Positions 38,486-46,854 of a stretch of 64,000 nucleotides of DNA are shown one piece after another. This DNA is from Mesostigma viride (taxonomy: Eukaryota; Streptophyta; Mesostigmatophyceae; Mesostigmatales; Mesostigmataceae). Position numbers and translations under genes: made by a program. Position 1 is the stretch's first letter. Each line of letters opens with the position of its first letter. The notes under the pieces are model-generated. The model ran no database searches. It saw only the letters and a list, made by a program, of their open reading frames with translations, and was not told the DNA's origin. The DNA lies in NCBI GenBank assembly GCA_009746045.1, contig RPFO01000086.1, positions 275,732 through 339,731 of the forward strand. The letters are read 5' to 3'.

Positions 38486-40102
38486 TTGATAATCCCAACC
38501 ACCTTTGATCCACGGCAGTTAGGGGTAAACAGGTACCAGATAGCTGCTCACAGTCCTATTCCCTGGCGCCAGCTAGTCGAGATGATGCAGAGCCCCAAGA
38601 TGGCTAAGGCATGGACTCTTGGCTTTGTTGCTTCTGGGCATGAGTGGATAGTTTCCAACTGTGCAGAACCTGTGGATGAGCTGCCAGAAGTTCACCAGCT
38701 GCTCAGATTGATGTTTGTCCTCAAGCTCAAGGAGGTAGATGGTGTCCAGGTGCCACATGTCAGACCAGTTGTAACCGAGTATCATGGCACTGGCCAGTTG
38801 TTAGATGAGGAGCTCTATACTCCAGGGATGCTGCATGACACGTGGAGGATTCTGCTGTGTATATTTCTGTCTTTTCTGGTTAAGGGTGTGCCCTATAGCT
38901 CTGTGCTGATTGATTTCAAGAGGGCTTTTCTCAAGGGTGACCAAGATCAGGCTAGGCAGACTTGGAGAGATATCCCTCCTTTCTTTGTGACTGTACCTGC
39001 TGTATGGAGAGCAGAGATAAAGGCCAGGTACCTGAGAATTCTGAAAGGGTTGGAAGGTCTCAGGTCCAGTCCCATTATCTGGAGAAAGAGCCTAGAGAAA
39101 TTCTTGAAGAATACTTGTGGGTTTTCTGTGTCTCCAGTGGATCCCTGTTTGTTCCAAGGGTCCCACAATGGCCTTCCTGTCTTTGCCTCACTGCATGGTG
39201 ATGACCTGCATCTCATAGGTCCACCAGACTGGGTTGAGGCTGTCTTGGCTAAGATCCAGAAGCGGTTTGAGCTGGGTAAGATACAGCACATGGTGGAGAA
39301 TGAGCCTATGGTCTTCTGTGGCATGCAGGCTACGTTGTTCCAAGCCAAGGGCTCGTGGTTCATCAGGATGGAGGGTGGTAAGGACTACCCACAGCAGATT
39401 GTAGATGCATTGCAGGAGCCCATCACGCAGGCTAGGTGTGCTACCATCAGGGGCATGCTGGCATGGCTTGCAAGTATATGTGCCCCTGACTTGCTGGTTC
39501 TGAGTCGACTTACTGATTCCCAGCTGGTTGAGGTGGGTGCTGAGAGTGTGGTGCAGGCTGTCATGATGTCTCCCCCTCTCATACTGGGTCCTGTGGATTT
39601 GTACAAGCCCCTTGACATGGTTCTCTATGTAGACAGTTCTATGGATAATAGGAAGGTCACAGAGGTCAGGGGAAGGGCAGCAGCATTAGTTACCCTGGAG
39701 CAAGATCACACCTCACTTGTTACCTGGTACAGTCGGTTGCAGAATAGGGTTACACCCAGCAGTGATATTGCTGAGTGCAGGGCAATCTGTGAAGGGCTGC
39801 ATACTGCTCTTTATTTGAGGGAGCTCTTCTACCAGCTATGTCAAGTGGCTTCCTGTAGGTTGCAGCTGCACACACTGGTGAGGACTGATAGCATGGGCAT
39901 GGTGCAATTTGTGCACAGGCAGCTGGCCAGGAGCAGGGACCTTGACTACTTGTTGCTCAAGGAGATGTCCTACCTAGCTCACATTGAACATGTGCCTGGT
40001 GTGGATAACCCTGCAGATGCCCTCACCAAGCTGGAGGAGAAGGCGGAGAGGCAGTACCCCCTGCTCCGTGGGCTCATGGACCCCTTACACGGGCGGCCAT
40101 AG
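38486..40102 (+). CDS. Cop-3 reverse transcriptase and RNase H
   Basis: 538 codons, intact. RT: F-V-L-K-L-K-E-V-D-G...R-P-V-V-T-E, V-L-I-D-F-K-R-A-F-L-K-G-D (motif A), L-E-G-L-R-S-S-P-I-I-W, catalytic box A-S-L-H-G-D-D-L-H-L-I (about residue 237). The tyrosine of YVDD is His. Then F-C-G-M-Q and I-R-G-M-L-A-W-L-A. RNase H: Y-V-D-S-S-M-D-N (about 381), I-A-E-C-R-A-I, R-T-D-S-M-G, terminal N-P-A-D-A-L-T-K. The stop at 40102 lies 5 bp before the DIRS-like insertion. PR and RT frames are separated by only 11 bp. Confidence 0.93.
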   Translation: MIIPTTFDPRQLGVNRYQIAAHSPIPWRQLVEMMQSPKMAKAWTLGFVASGHEWIVSNCAEPVDELPEVHQLLRLMFVLKLKEVDGVQVPHVRPVVTEYHGTGQLLDEELYTPGMLHDTWRILLCIFLSFLVKGVPYSSVLIDFKRAFLKGDQDQARQTWRDIPPFFVTVPAVWRAEIKARYLRILKGLEGLRSSPIIWRKSLEKFLKNTCGFSVSPVDPCLFQGSHNGLPVFASLHGDDLHLIGPPDWVEAVLAKIQKRFELGKIQHMVENEPMVFCGMQATLFQAKGSWFIRMEGGKDYPQQIVDALQEPITQARCATIRGMLAWLASICAPDLLVLSRLTDSQLVEVGAESVVQAVMMSPPLILGPVDLYKPLDMVLYVDSSMDNRKVTEVRGRAAALVTLEQDHTSLVTWYSRLQNRVTPSSDIAECRAICEGLHTALYLRELFYQLCQVASCRLQLHTLVRTDSMGMVQFVHRQLARSRDLDYLLLKEMSYLAHIEHVPGVDNPADALTKLEEKAERQYPLLRGLMDPLHGRP

Positions 40103-40107
40103 AGACT

Positions 40108-41900
40108 CGGTGTTCTCTGAACGTAGTTTCTTTATAACAGATGAGAATGAACGCCGCTATGTGAGTGGTACTACGGGACGGTGGGCCTTGGGCTGGACCG
40201 GTTCCATGAGTTAGAATTAGTTGGCCAGTTTTGTATGGCCATTTCTAGTTCGTTAAGTTAAGTAGCAATTAAGTTACTGTTGCTGACGGCTCATGAGGCG
40301 AGCCCGGGCTACGCCGCCCTAAAGTGCCAATTGCACGATGTTCTAGGTCTCTTTTTCTTGTGATCGGATGTATGGGGTATGGGTATGGCGGATTACAAGA
40401 AATTTAATGCTGCCCTAATCGCGTCAGCCTTTTGGCTGGCGGTGGCCGATTAGAGATGGCGCGTGACTGACATAGCTTGAACAGTCACGTGACTGTGAAA
40501 AAGAAATTAATTACCCTCGTCGGTTTTCTCCCCGCAGCTGGGTTCTTGGCCGACGAGAGACTATAAAATACTTCGCGTTTGCCTGCGCGTGGCACCTGTA
40601 CGGAACTCTGAAACCATGAGTAAGATTTCCGTGCCACGCTGCAGTGCCTACCGCTTTGCTGCGGAATGTCGCAGCAGGGTTGCAGTTCCTGACTACTGAC
40701 TGCCGAAGGAAGGGTGGTCGGGTTACTTTCAGTGGGCATTGTGATGGACGACAAGTCTGTCGGCCCTCGCGTAAGTAGAAAAATATTTACCAGCATCCGC
40801 TCTTATGGGTGCGTGAGGTCTCGGGAATGTGGTGGGGACGAATTCCGGAATTATGCAATATTTCGATTCAGACCGAGACTTAAGGGGCCAGTTTAACAGA
40901 CGGACCTGGGCCGGGCAGGACCAAATATTTTGGCCGGCCCAGTTGCGCTTGCGCTTTATCGGCCGCTGGGGTGTGTGATGAGAGCCTGCTCATCAACTAA
41001 AACCTGAAATATGGAAAGTTACTCCCCCAGGTGACAACGTTGACAGTAATCGAGATATGGTGGCATCGGGTGACGTCCTACAAGTTGTCGTCACGTTAGG
41101 GCGGCACTGGCCTTTGAGGGAGGTCCGTGGTCGTTAAACGAGGCGTCTTCTTCCTTGTCTTTGCGTGCACATTCAACACCCTCTTTTACTGGCCGAGGGT
41201 GGAAGGCTGGGGGGGGCCCTGCGAAGGGTTATCGTGCATGAGGCTCGCTACAGCCGCCGGCGATTGTAATGGTCGTGACCGTTGCGGCAGGGCAGCCTCG
41301 AGAGCCACTGAGCGAAAGTGGTTGGCGGAGCTTTGGAGATAAAGCACCAGGAAAGGGGGGTTGGGTAACGAGAACTACAATCAATCATGAAATGGGTGCA
41401 GCGTGGCAGGCTCACTCATGGGTTCTGTAATTGCCCACTTATTGTTTTAATCAAATGTTGGTGGATTGGTAATAGTGGGAATAGAATCGGTGTTCTCTGA
41501 ACGTAGTTTCTTTATAACAGATGAGAATGAACGCCGCTATGTGAGTGGTACTACGGGACGGTGGGCCTTGGGCTGGACCGGTTCCATGAGTTAGAATTAG
41601 TTGGCCAGTTTTGTATGGCCATTTCTAGTTCGTTAAGTTAAGTAGCAATTAAGTTACTGTTGCTGACGGCTCATGAGGCGAGCCCGGGCTACGCCGCCCT
41701 AAAGTGCCAATTGCACGATGTTCTAGGTCTCTTTTTCTTGTCCCGCCCTCCCTCCCTCTTCTTGTGTTTGTTTCTAGGGTAACGAGAACTACAATCAATC
41801 ATGAAATGGGTGCAGCGTGGCAGGCTCACTCATGGGTTCTGTAATTGCCCACTTATTGTTTTAATCAAATGTTGGTGGATTGGTAATAGTGGGAATAGAA
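40108..41900 (+). mobile_element. Non-autonomous DIRS/Kangaroo-like element with split direct repeats
   Basis: 1.8 kb with layout A1 (40108-40361, 254 bp), non-coding interior (40362-41362), B1 (41363-41487), A2 (41488-41741), linker (41742-41776), B2 (41777-41900): exactly the plan of the autonomous element at 4555. Its A repeat starts CGGTGTTCTCTGAACGTAG, near-identical to the autonomous CGGGGTTCTCTGAACATAG. The A2-B2 linkers of both are CCCGCCCTCC-rich, and both B repeats start GGGTAA. No target duplication: Cop-3 sequence joins as AGACT|CAGGCC. No RT or recombinase; presumably driven in trans. Confidence 0.9.
41363..41900 (+). repeat. B1-A2-B2 repeat block of the non-autonomous element
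   Basis: B1 41363-41487 and B2 41777-41900 begin GGGTAACGAGAACTAC; A2 41488-41741 duplicates A1. Copies look identical, implying recent insertion. B contains CTTATTGTTTTAATCAAAT, paralleling TTATTGTTTTAATAAAG of the autonomous element, a likely polyadenylation region. Confidence 0.9.
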
Positions 41901-42908
41901 CAGGCCTTGCTTCAGCTTGGGTGCCCCCAGTGGGCTGCTTGACCAAAGTACCAAGTGGTGACTGGTGCTTACTGGTTGACAGCCGGTCCTTCAGGGTTAG
42001 GTACACCCTCCTGGACAGGAGTTGGTGTGGAATGTCACTCCTACCAGCTGAGAATCTTGCCTGGCCCTCCCCATGGGGTTCAGAAGAGTCGCCAGGACTT
42101 AAGTCGACGCCTTTGGCCTCAAACAGTTAGGCCATGCAAGGGCAACCCGAATGCTGGTTCTTACAGGTTGCTGTATATATGTCTTCTAGTGCTTGTTTCC
42201 AACCTGTTGCTAATAAAGAACCTGGTTGTGTGACCATGTGGAACATGGTTGCCAGGGAGCCACATTCTGGGTTATATATTGCTTGAATAAAACATAATCA
42301 TGTCATGTCATTCTCATGTTGTTCTCATGGTTGTAATGTTTCTCTTGTGTAAAGTTCCAGGTCACCTATAAACCTGGAGGTTGGGGTGGGGTTCAATTCC
42401 CCAGCAGAGCCACAGCCTGGCATGAGTGATTCCTGGGCTTAACACCCAGTGAAGACATGGGCTCCCCAATGAGGCAGTATTTATATAGGTGCTACCTGAG
42501 TCTCTTTGAGCATAAAAGGGAAAGGCTGGCCAAGGCGGGCGCCATAAGAACGGGCGCCTGTGATAACTGTGAAAGATCAGGAACTCACAATAATACGTTC
42601 TTGGCATCCTTTAATCCCAGCCATTGGACTAGGTAATGTGCCTTGACTTTAATCTAACACCAAGTTCCCAAGGAAAGGTTGGGAGCTGACCAAGGGGTCA
42701 GGGGATAACCTGGGGTGACCTCTGATTCACTGGCCAGAACATCTAGCCTGGTCCAAGGGCGTATATGTTGTTTCCCAAAAGGAGGCAGGAACCTGGGCCC
42801 TATCAGATCTGATCAATCCCAAGGGACCAAGCGGTCTGTGGCCGAGTGAGCACAAGCAAGGTTAGGCTTGTTTCAAGCTGGTCCAGCTCCAAAAGAAGAA
42901 AGGGTTGG
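41901..42908 (+). other. Cop-3 3' untranslated region with a tRNA-like T-arm and PPT
   Basis: No pol coding. A perfect T-arm-like hairpin TGGGGTTCAATTCCCCA is at 42387-42403, preceded by a stem-loop CCAGGT...ACCTGG (42357-42376), reminiscent of a tRNA 3' half. I see no A box or acceptor pairing, so not a tRNA gene. The polypurine tract AAAAGAAGAAAGGG lies just before the 3' LTR (42891-42904). Confidence 0.6.
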
Positions 42909-43552
42909 AGTTAGCATTTTGGGCAACCAATATGCTAAGTGGATACAGTTTGGAAAGACCTTTCCAACGCCGTGCTGACCGCCTGAAACAGACAAGGGAC
43001 AAGAAAGATATCAAGTCCCGAAGTCCTAGCCATCCGTGGCCGACTAGGGTGCAGTCCTCTGGCCTAGTGGACAGGACACGTGGCAGGCCGTGCCTGCACA
43101 GGCTTAAGCCTGATTATCACGTGACTGTGGTCCACGTAGATCAGAGGAGCAGCAGCCTGTGACTGGTGGAATACTGGAGCTGGCACAGGTCTGCAAGGAT
43201 ACTAGGCCTTGCAGGCTTGTGACAGGTCCTGTACTTCCTAGGTTGCAGAGTCTAGGCAAATCCAGTTCGTCCTGGCTCTGCACTGATGCCAGTGGACGTT
43301 GAGGATTTGCTTGCACGCCTGCACGTGCCTCGTCATGCCGATGGGAACGAGGAACAACGCAAGGATATAGCTTGGTCATGGGGGATGACCAGCTATCTCG
43401 GAAAGCACGAACCGTGGGTGCCACCTTGGTCGTGGAAGTGCCCATTGTGGTCGTGGCCTGGTGAACAGATTTAAGGTTGCTGCCTTGCAACATTGGCTAA
43501 GACGCGCTGTGAAAGACCAAGAGCTCACATACGTTGGGAGCTCTTTCTAACT
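42909..43552 (+). repeat. Cop-3 3' LTR
   Basis: 644 bp, AGTTAGCATT...CTTTCTAACT, followed by GCGTG. Essentially identical to the 5' copy. Confidence 0.94.
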
Positions 43553-43557
43553 GCGTG

Positions 43558-44793
43558 TGTGCACAACAATGAGGCAGGTAGCTCTACATGCCTAGCCAAC
43601 ACTTCTAAAGCATATTCCAGGTTTATGGTGTGGGCATCATCCCAAAACCAAGCTCAAACACACCCTAGAAAGCCATATCCACTAATTGCCCAACAAGGGT
43701 AACAACAGACAGTCCACAGAGAAAGCAGAGTTATCATACATGCTGCTTGCCAAGGCTTCTTACCATGGTTACCTTGCCTTGCTAGCATATGAATTAGGGC
43801 TCTCCCATTTTAGTGGGAGAAAGGCCAACAAGACAACGATAACCCCTACCAACGTGCAGTTCCACCCATGCAGTATGCCCCTCAGAAAAACCACTGCCAC
43901 CTTTCTTTCCAGCGCAATTGTTTGCCAAGAAACAAACTCAAGCTTGTGAGCCTTTAACCACAATGAAGCCTCTGCTAAGAAAGGCCGCGTCAATATTCAC
44001 ACAAAACTGAGTGCTGTTAGCAATCTCCTTCCAAGAAACCACTCAGCACATCCCTGACAACTTGACGATATGCCACGGTCACGCTTTGACACATCCCAGC
44101 CATGCAACGTACATAAAAACCACTGAAAGGTGCCAGGAATCTGGCGATGCGCAGCACGGAATGGCATTATACCTGGCGCTAACTGCACGGAAAGAAGCCG
44201 AAAACTTGCGTTGATAACCCATAAAGGAAGCGAAACATCATAGGGTCACGTTGATCACACGATCGTACCATTACCGGAATTGTCCTTCGCCCAGCGGCGC
44301 AAGAAAGAACAACCTTCCATGGAATAATAAGACGCGCATCCCGCGAGCCTGGAGAGTGTCTTACCGATCATGCATGACGGAAATCTTGCCGAAACCCAGC
44401 AAATTTTTTAAAGCTTTACCAATAACGATTTAAACGCATCCTTGACGCTAGGTAAAGCCCATAAAACCTGACAATCACCGCCGCCAGCGTGCATTCTAAT
44501 TTATTCCTCTCGACGAAAACATCAGATTGGACCCCCGTGGCGATGGTCATCAATAAAATCATCGACACTGCAAAAAACGCGAACTCCGCTACGAAGTAGT
44601 ATCATTTACTCATCGTCTTTAAGATTCGCTCAGTTTCTCTGCATTCCGCGAGCTATCTTTTTCTACTCTGCCTGAAAGCACGTCGCCATGGCCAGCTCCG
44701 GTAGGGGTGCGCGCCCCGTGCACCACTTTTTCACGGTACGGACGGGTACCGCGAATTTTTCGGCGCCAAAATATTCGCGCCGGGACCGTCCCC
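43558..44793. other. Right part of the TTAA-flanked element, no gene seen
   Basis: AT-rich, many short ORFs below 90 codons, none with a recognisable motif. Ends ...GCCGGGACCGTCCCC before TTAA. Confidence 0.5.
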
Positions 44794-44797
44794 TTAA

Positions 44798-44899
44798 TTA
44801 GGTCCGACCGGTGCCCCGGCGGATCCTCCCAAATAATCCCTACTCGGCACTGGCCCCACGAGGTTTCGAACCCGTGACTTCCGCGCCGCGCCGGTTCTA
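44798..44899. mobile_element. TRIM-B spacer, second part, with T-arm-like box B
   Basis: TTAGGTCCGACCGGTGCC... through GAGGTTTCGAACCCGTGAC (44859-44877; on the minus strand GGGTTCGAAACC) to GCCGGTTCTA. Continues the spacer interrupted at 32600. Confidence 0.82.
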
Positions 44900-45056
44900 A
44901 GTTGTACAAGCTACTGCTTATACTTTTTATGCGCAAACCTTTTTTATAGCTAAGGTTAACGCATATTCCTACATCCTGCGCAGGATGTAAGACTACGCGT
45001 TGACCTTGGCTAAAAAGGTTCGCGCATAAAAAGTATAAGCGTTAGCTTGTACAACT
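44900..45056. repeat. TRIM-B palindrome, middle unit of tandem dimer
   Basis: 157 bp, AGTTGTACAAGC...GCTTGTACAACT, about 75-bp arms, centre CATCCTGCGCAGGATG. Separates two spacers, so the structure is palindrome-spacer-palindrome-spacer-half palindrome. Confidence 0.9.
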
Positions 45057-45302
45057 TAAAACCTTTGCGCGTTGGGGCGGAATATTAAGCGGCTCCCTAA
45101 CTAGGGCTTTTCTTCCGCATCGAATTACTAATTCGATATCGAATTGCTGATTCGATATTAATCCCGGGAAGGTCCGATATCTACCTCGCTAGGCGATTAA
45201 TTAGGTCCGACCGGTGCCCCGGCGGATCCTCCCAAATAATCCCTACTCGGCACTGGCCCCACGAGGTTTCGAACCCGTGACTTCCGCGCCGCGCCGGTTC
45301 TA
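45057..45302. mobile_element. TRIM-B spacer, complete copy
   Basis: Reference copy (246 bp): TAAAACCTTTGCGCG..., CGATATCGAATT repeats, ...GCCCCGGCGGATCC..., then a minus-strand T-arm GGGTTCGAAACCTCG (45262-45276) preceded by GGAAGTCAC, ending GGTTCTA at the next palindrome. Confidence 0.85.
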
Positions 45303-45382
45303 AGTTGTACAAGCTAACGCTTATACTTTTTATGCGCAAACCTTTTATCTAAGGTTAACGCACATTCTCACATCCTGCGCAG
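45303..45382. repeat. TRIM-B half palindrome, cut at centre
   Basis: AGTTGTACAAGCTAAC... to CATCCTGCGCAG; stops at the palindrome centre and abuts hAT transposase coding sequence, mirroring the half unit at 4329. Confidence 0.85.
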
Positions 45383-45383
45383 A

Positions 45384-46602
45384 GGCCAGGGAGGTGCGCT
45401 CGCTGATCCTGCACGAGGGGCTGTGGCAGGAGCTCGGCAATGTGCTGCAGGTCTTGCAGCTGATGTACAAGGTCCTGCGCGAGGTCGATGGGCGGCGGCC
45501 CAGCATGGGCACGATCTACGCGTCCATGCTGGACGTGGAGAAGGCCTTGGAGGCATCAAACCCGAAGAGGGAGGAGGTTCTTGCATCGCCGACAAGAAGC
45601 GCAGGGGCGACGTGCTGGACATCTGGCGCAGCCGCCGGGTGGGAATGCATGAACAACGACCTGCAGATGGCGGGCTTCGCCTTGAACCCCCAGCACGTCG
45701 TTCGGATCGTCCAGGACAACAGGGGCAGGCAGGTGGAGGTGGGCCGGCCGGGCATTGAGGACAATGAGCTAGGAGGTGATGGTGGCTTTGGCGCGTATCT
45801 GCGAGAAGCTCCTGGGCAGCGAGAAGGGTGCAGAGGCTGTGAGCCAGTGGCACAGGTTCCGGAGGCTGGAGGGCGCCTTTGGCTCCAAGATGTCCATGAC
45901 CTGGATCGAGAAGGAGACGCCCTCTGGATACTGGCAGCAGATTGGGGGCATGGCAGGCGCCATCGAGCTGAAGAGGGTGGCTGTGGCTGTGCTGGCGGCG
46001 CCAACGTCCGCGAGTGCGGCCGAGGGTTGTTGGTCCAACATGAAGTAACTTCCTGCACACCAAGTTGCGGAACCGTCTGTCCGAGGAGAAGGTGGTGGAC
46101 TTGATGTACATGTATCACAACATCAGGGCTGTCAACAAGGCCCTGGATGCGCAGTACGCGGAGGCGTTCCTCAGGCACGACGGCTACGCCACCGATGATG
46201 AGGCCAGCGGGGATGAGGTGGAGATGGAGGAGGAGGAGGAGGAGGAGGAGGAGGAGGAGGAGGAGGAGGAGGAGGAGGAGGAGGAGGAGGAGGAGGAGGA
46301 GGAGGAGGAGGAGGAGGAGGAGGAGGAGGAGGAGGAGGAGGAGGAGGAGGAGGAGGAGGAGGAGGAGGAGGACGGAGGAGGAGGAGGAGGAGGAGGTGCA
46401 GGGCAAGCACCGTGGTCACGGCACCACTGTGGGAAGAAGGCCTGGCTCCTCCCGGTTGGAGGAGGAGGTGGGGGAGGAGGAGGCGGAGGAGGACCTGCGC
46501 CTGCGGCGCAAGGTTCGCGCTGCCTGCACAGCCCGGGCAAAGAAGCCGCGGCCGGTTCTTGCCGCTGCAGCCGCCAGACAAGAACTAAAGGGTCATGCTT
46601 AG
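45384..46602 (+). pseudogene. hAT transposase C-terminal half with dimerisation domain and poly-Glu tail
   Basis: Split over three frames. 45400-45590: L-W-Q-E-L-G-N-V-L-Q-V-L and V-L-R-E-V-D-G-R-R-P-S-M-G. 45595-45770: D-V-L-D-I-W and L-Q-M-A-G-F-A-L-N-P-Q-H (the H-x-A-x-x-L-N-P block). 45776-46048: T-P-S-G-Y-W-Q-Q-I-G-G and A-P-T-S-A-S-A-A-E-G-C-W-S. 46050 on: R-N-R-L-S-E-E-K-V-V-D-L-M-Y-M-Y-H-N-I-R, which is the hAT dimerisation region. A GGA run then encodes about 50 Glu. It is truncated at the left by TRIM-B, so the BED and catalytic N-terminal parts are absent. Same strand as, and continuous with, the hAT 3' end at 47285-47637. Confidence 0.88.
46226..46372 (+). repeat. (GGA)n triplet run in the hAT pseudogene
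   Basis: About 49 near-pure GGA/GAG triplets. In the transposase frame this is poly-Glu extending a natural acidic tail (S-G-D-E-V-E-M-E-E); in other frames it gives artificial Arg or Ser/Pro runs. Confidence 0.93.
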
Positions 46603-46854
46603 CATGATCTATGAAGGAGTCTTTTGTCTTAATACTTATACCATCTTGAGCCGGTGTAGTATGTGATGGCAGTGGGTGATGGCCGATGGTTGCATGGACG
46701 CATGTGATGGATGGGACATAAGTTATAACTCACAAGTTACTAGCAATAGTATAGTGAGAACAAGGGCTGCATGCGCTGCCGTTAAGAAAGCATGGCCATG
46801 CTGGCTCAAATAATTGCATGGACCAACGTGGAGTAATCTCCATGGCAGCGGGGG

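Larger units (their letters stand above)
33269..43552 (+). mobile_element. Cop-3, nearly intact copia-like LTR retrotransposon
   Basis: 644-bp LTRs (33269-33912, 42909-43552) that differ, as far as I can see, by only two single-base gaps; exact 5-bp duplication GCGTG (33264-33268, 43553-43557). The LTRs start AGTTAGCATTTTGG and end TTTCTAACT. Gene order: extra ORF1, Gag, IN, PR, RT-RNaseH. The non-autonomous DIRS-like element 40108-41900 sits 5 bp after the pol stop. Apart from one frame break in IN it is open throughout: the youngest LTR element here. Confidence 0.95.
32601..44793. mobile_element. TTAA-flanked element (piggyBac-like), split by Cop-3
   Basis: Bounded by TTAA (32597-32600, 44794-44797) with weak inverted ends GGGGTCCGAGGGTCCC / GGGGACGGTCCC. 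Excluding Cop-3 it is about 1.9 kb (32601-33268 plus 43558-44793). Interiors are AT-rich with no transposase or convincing ORF. The TTAA duplication inside a known repeat (TRIM-B spacer) is solid; the superfamily is inferred from it, since the ends are short and unlike those of 11314-13013. Confidence 0.65.

Noticed and set aside
42355-42410. tRNA gene in the Cop-3 3' region
   Set aside because: T-arm and a possible anticodon-like stem exist, but no D-arm or acceptor stem; more likely a tRNA-derived scrap or chance.
45057-45302. Hammerhead ribozyme (retrozyme or Penelope-type) in TRIM-B tandem units
   Set aside because: I found no CTGANGA...GAAA core on either strand, although the tandem layout prompted the check.
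46147-46602. Long Arg-, Ser- and Pro-rich ORFs on both strands
   Set aside because: They are frame shadows of the GGA triplet run; only the Glu frame continues the hAT transposase.
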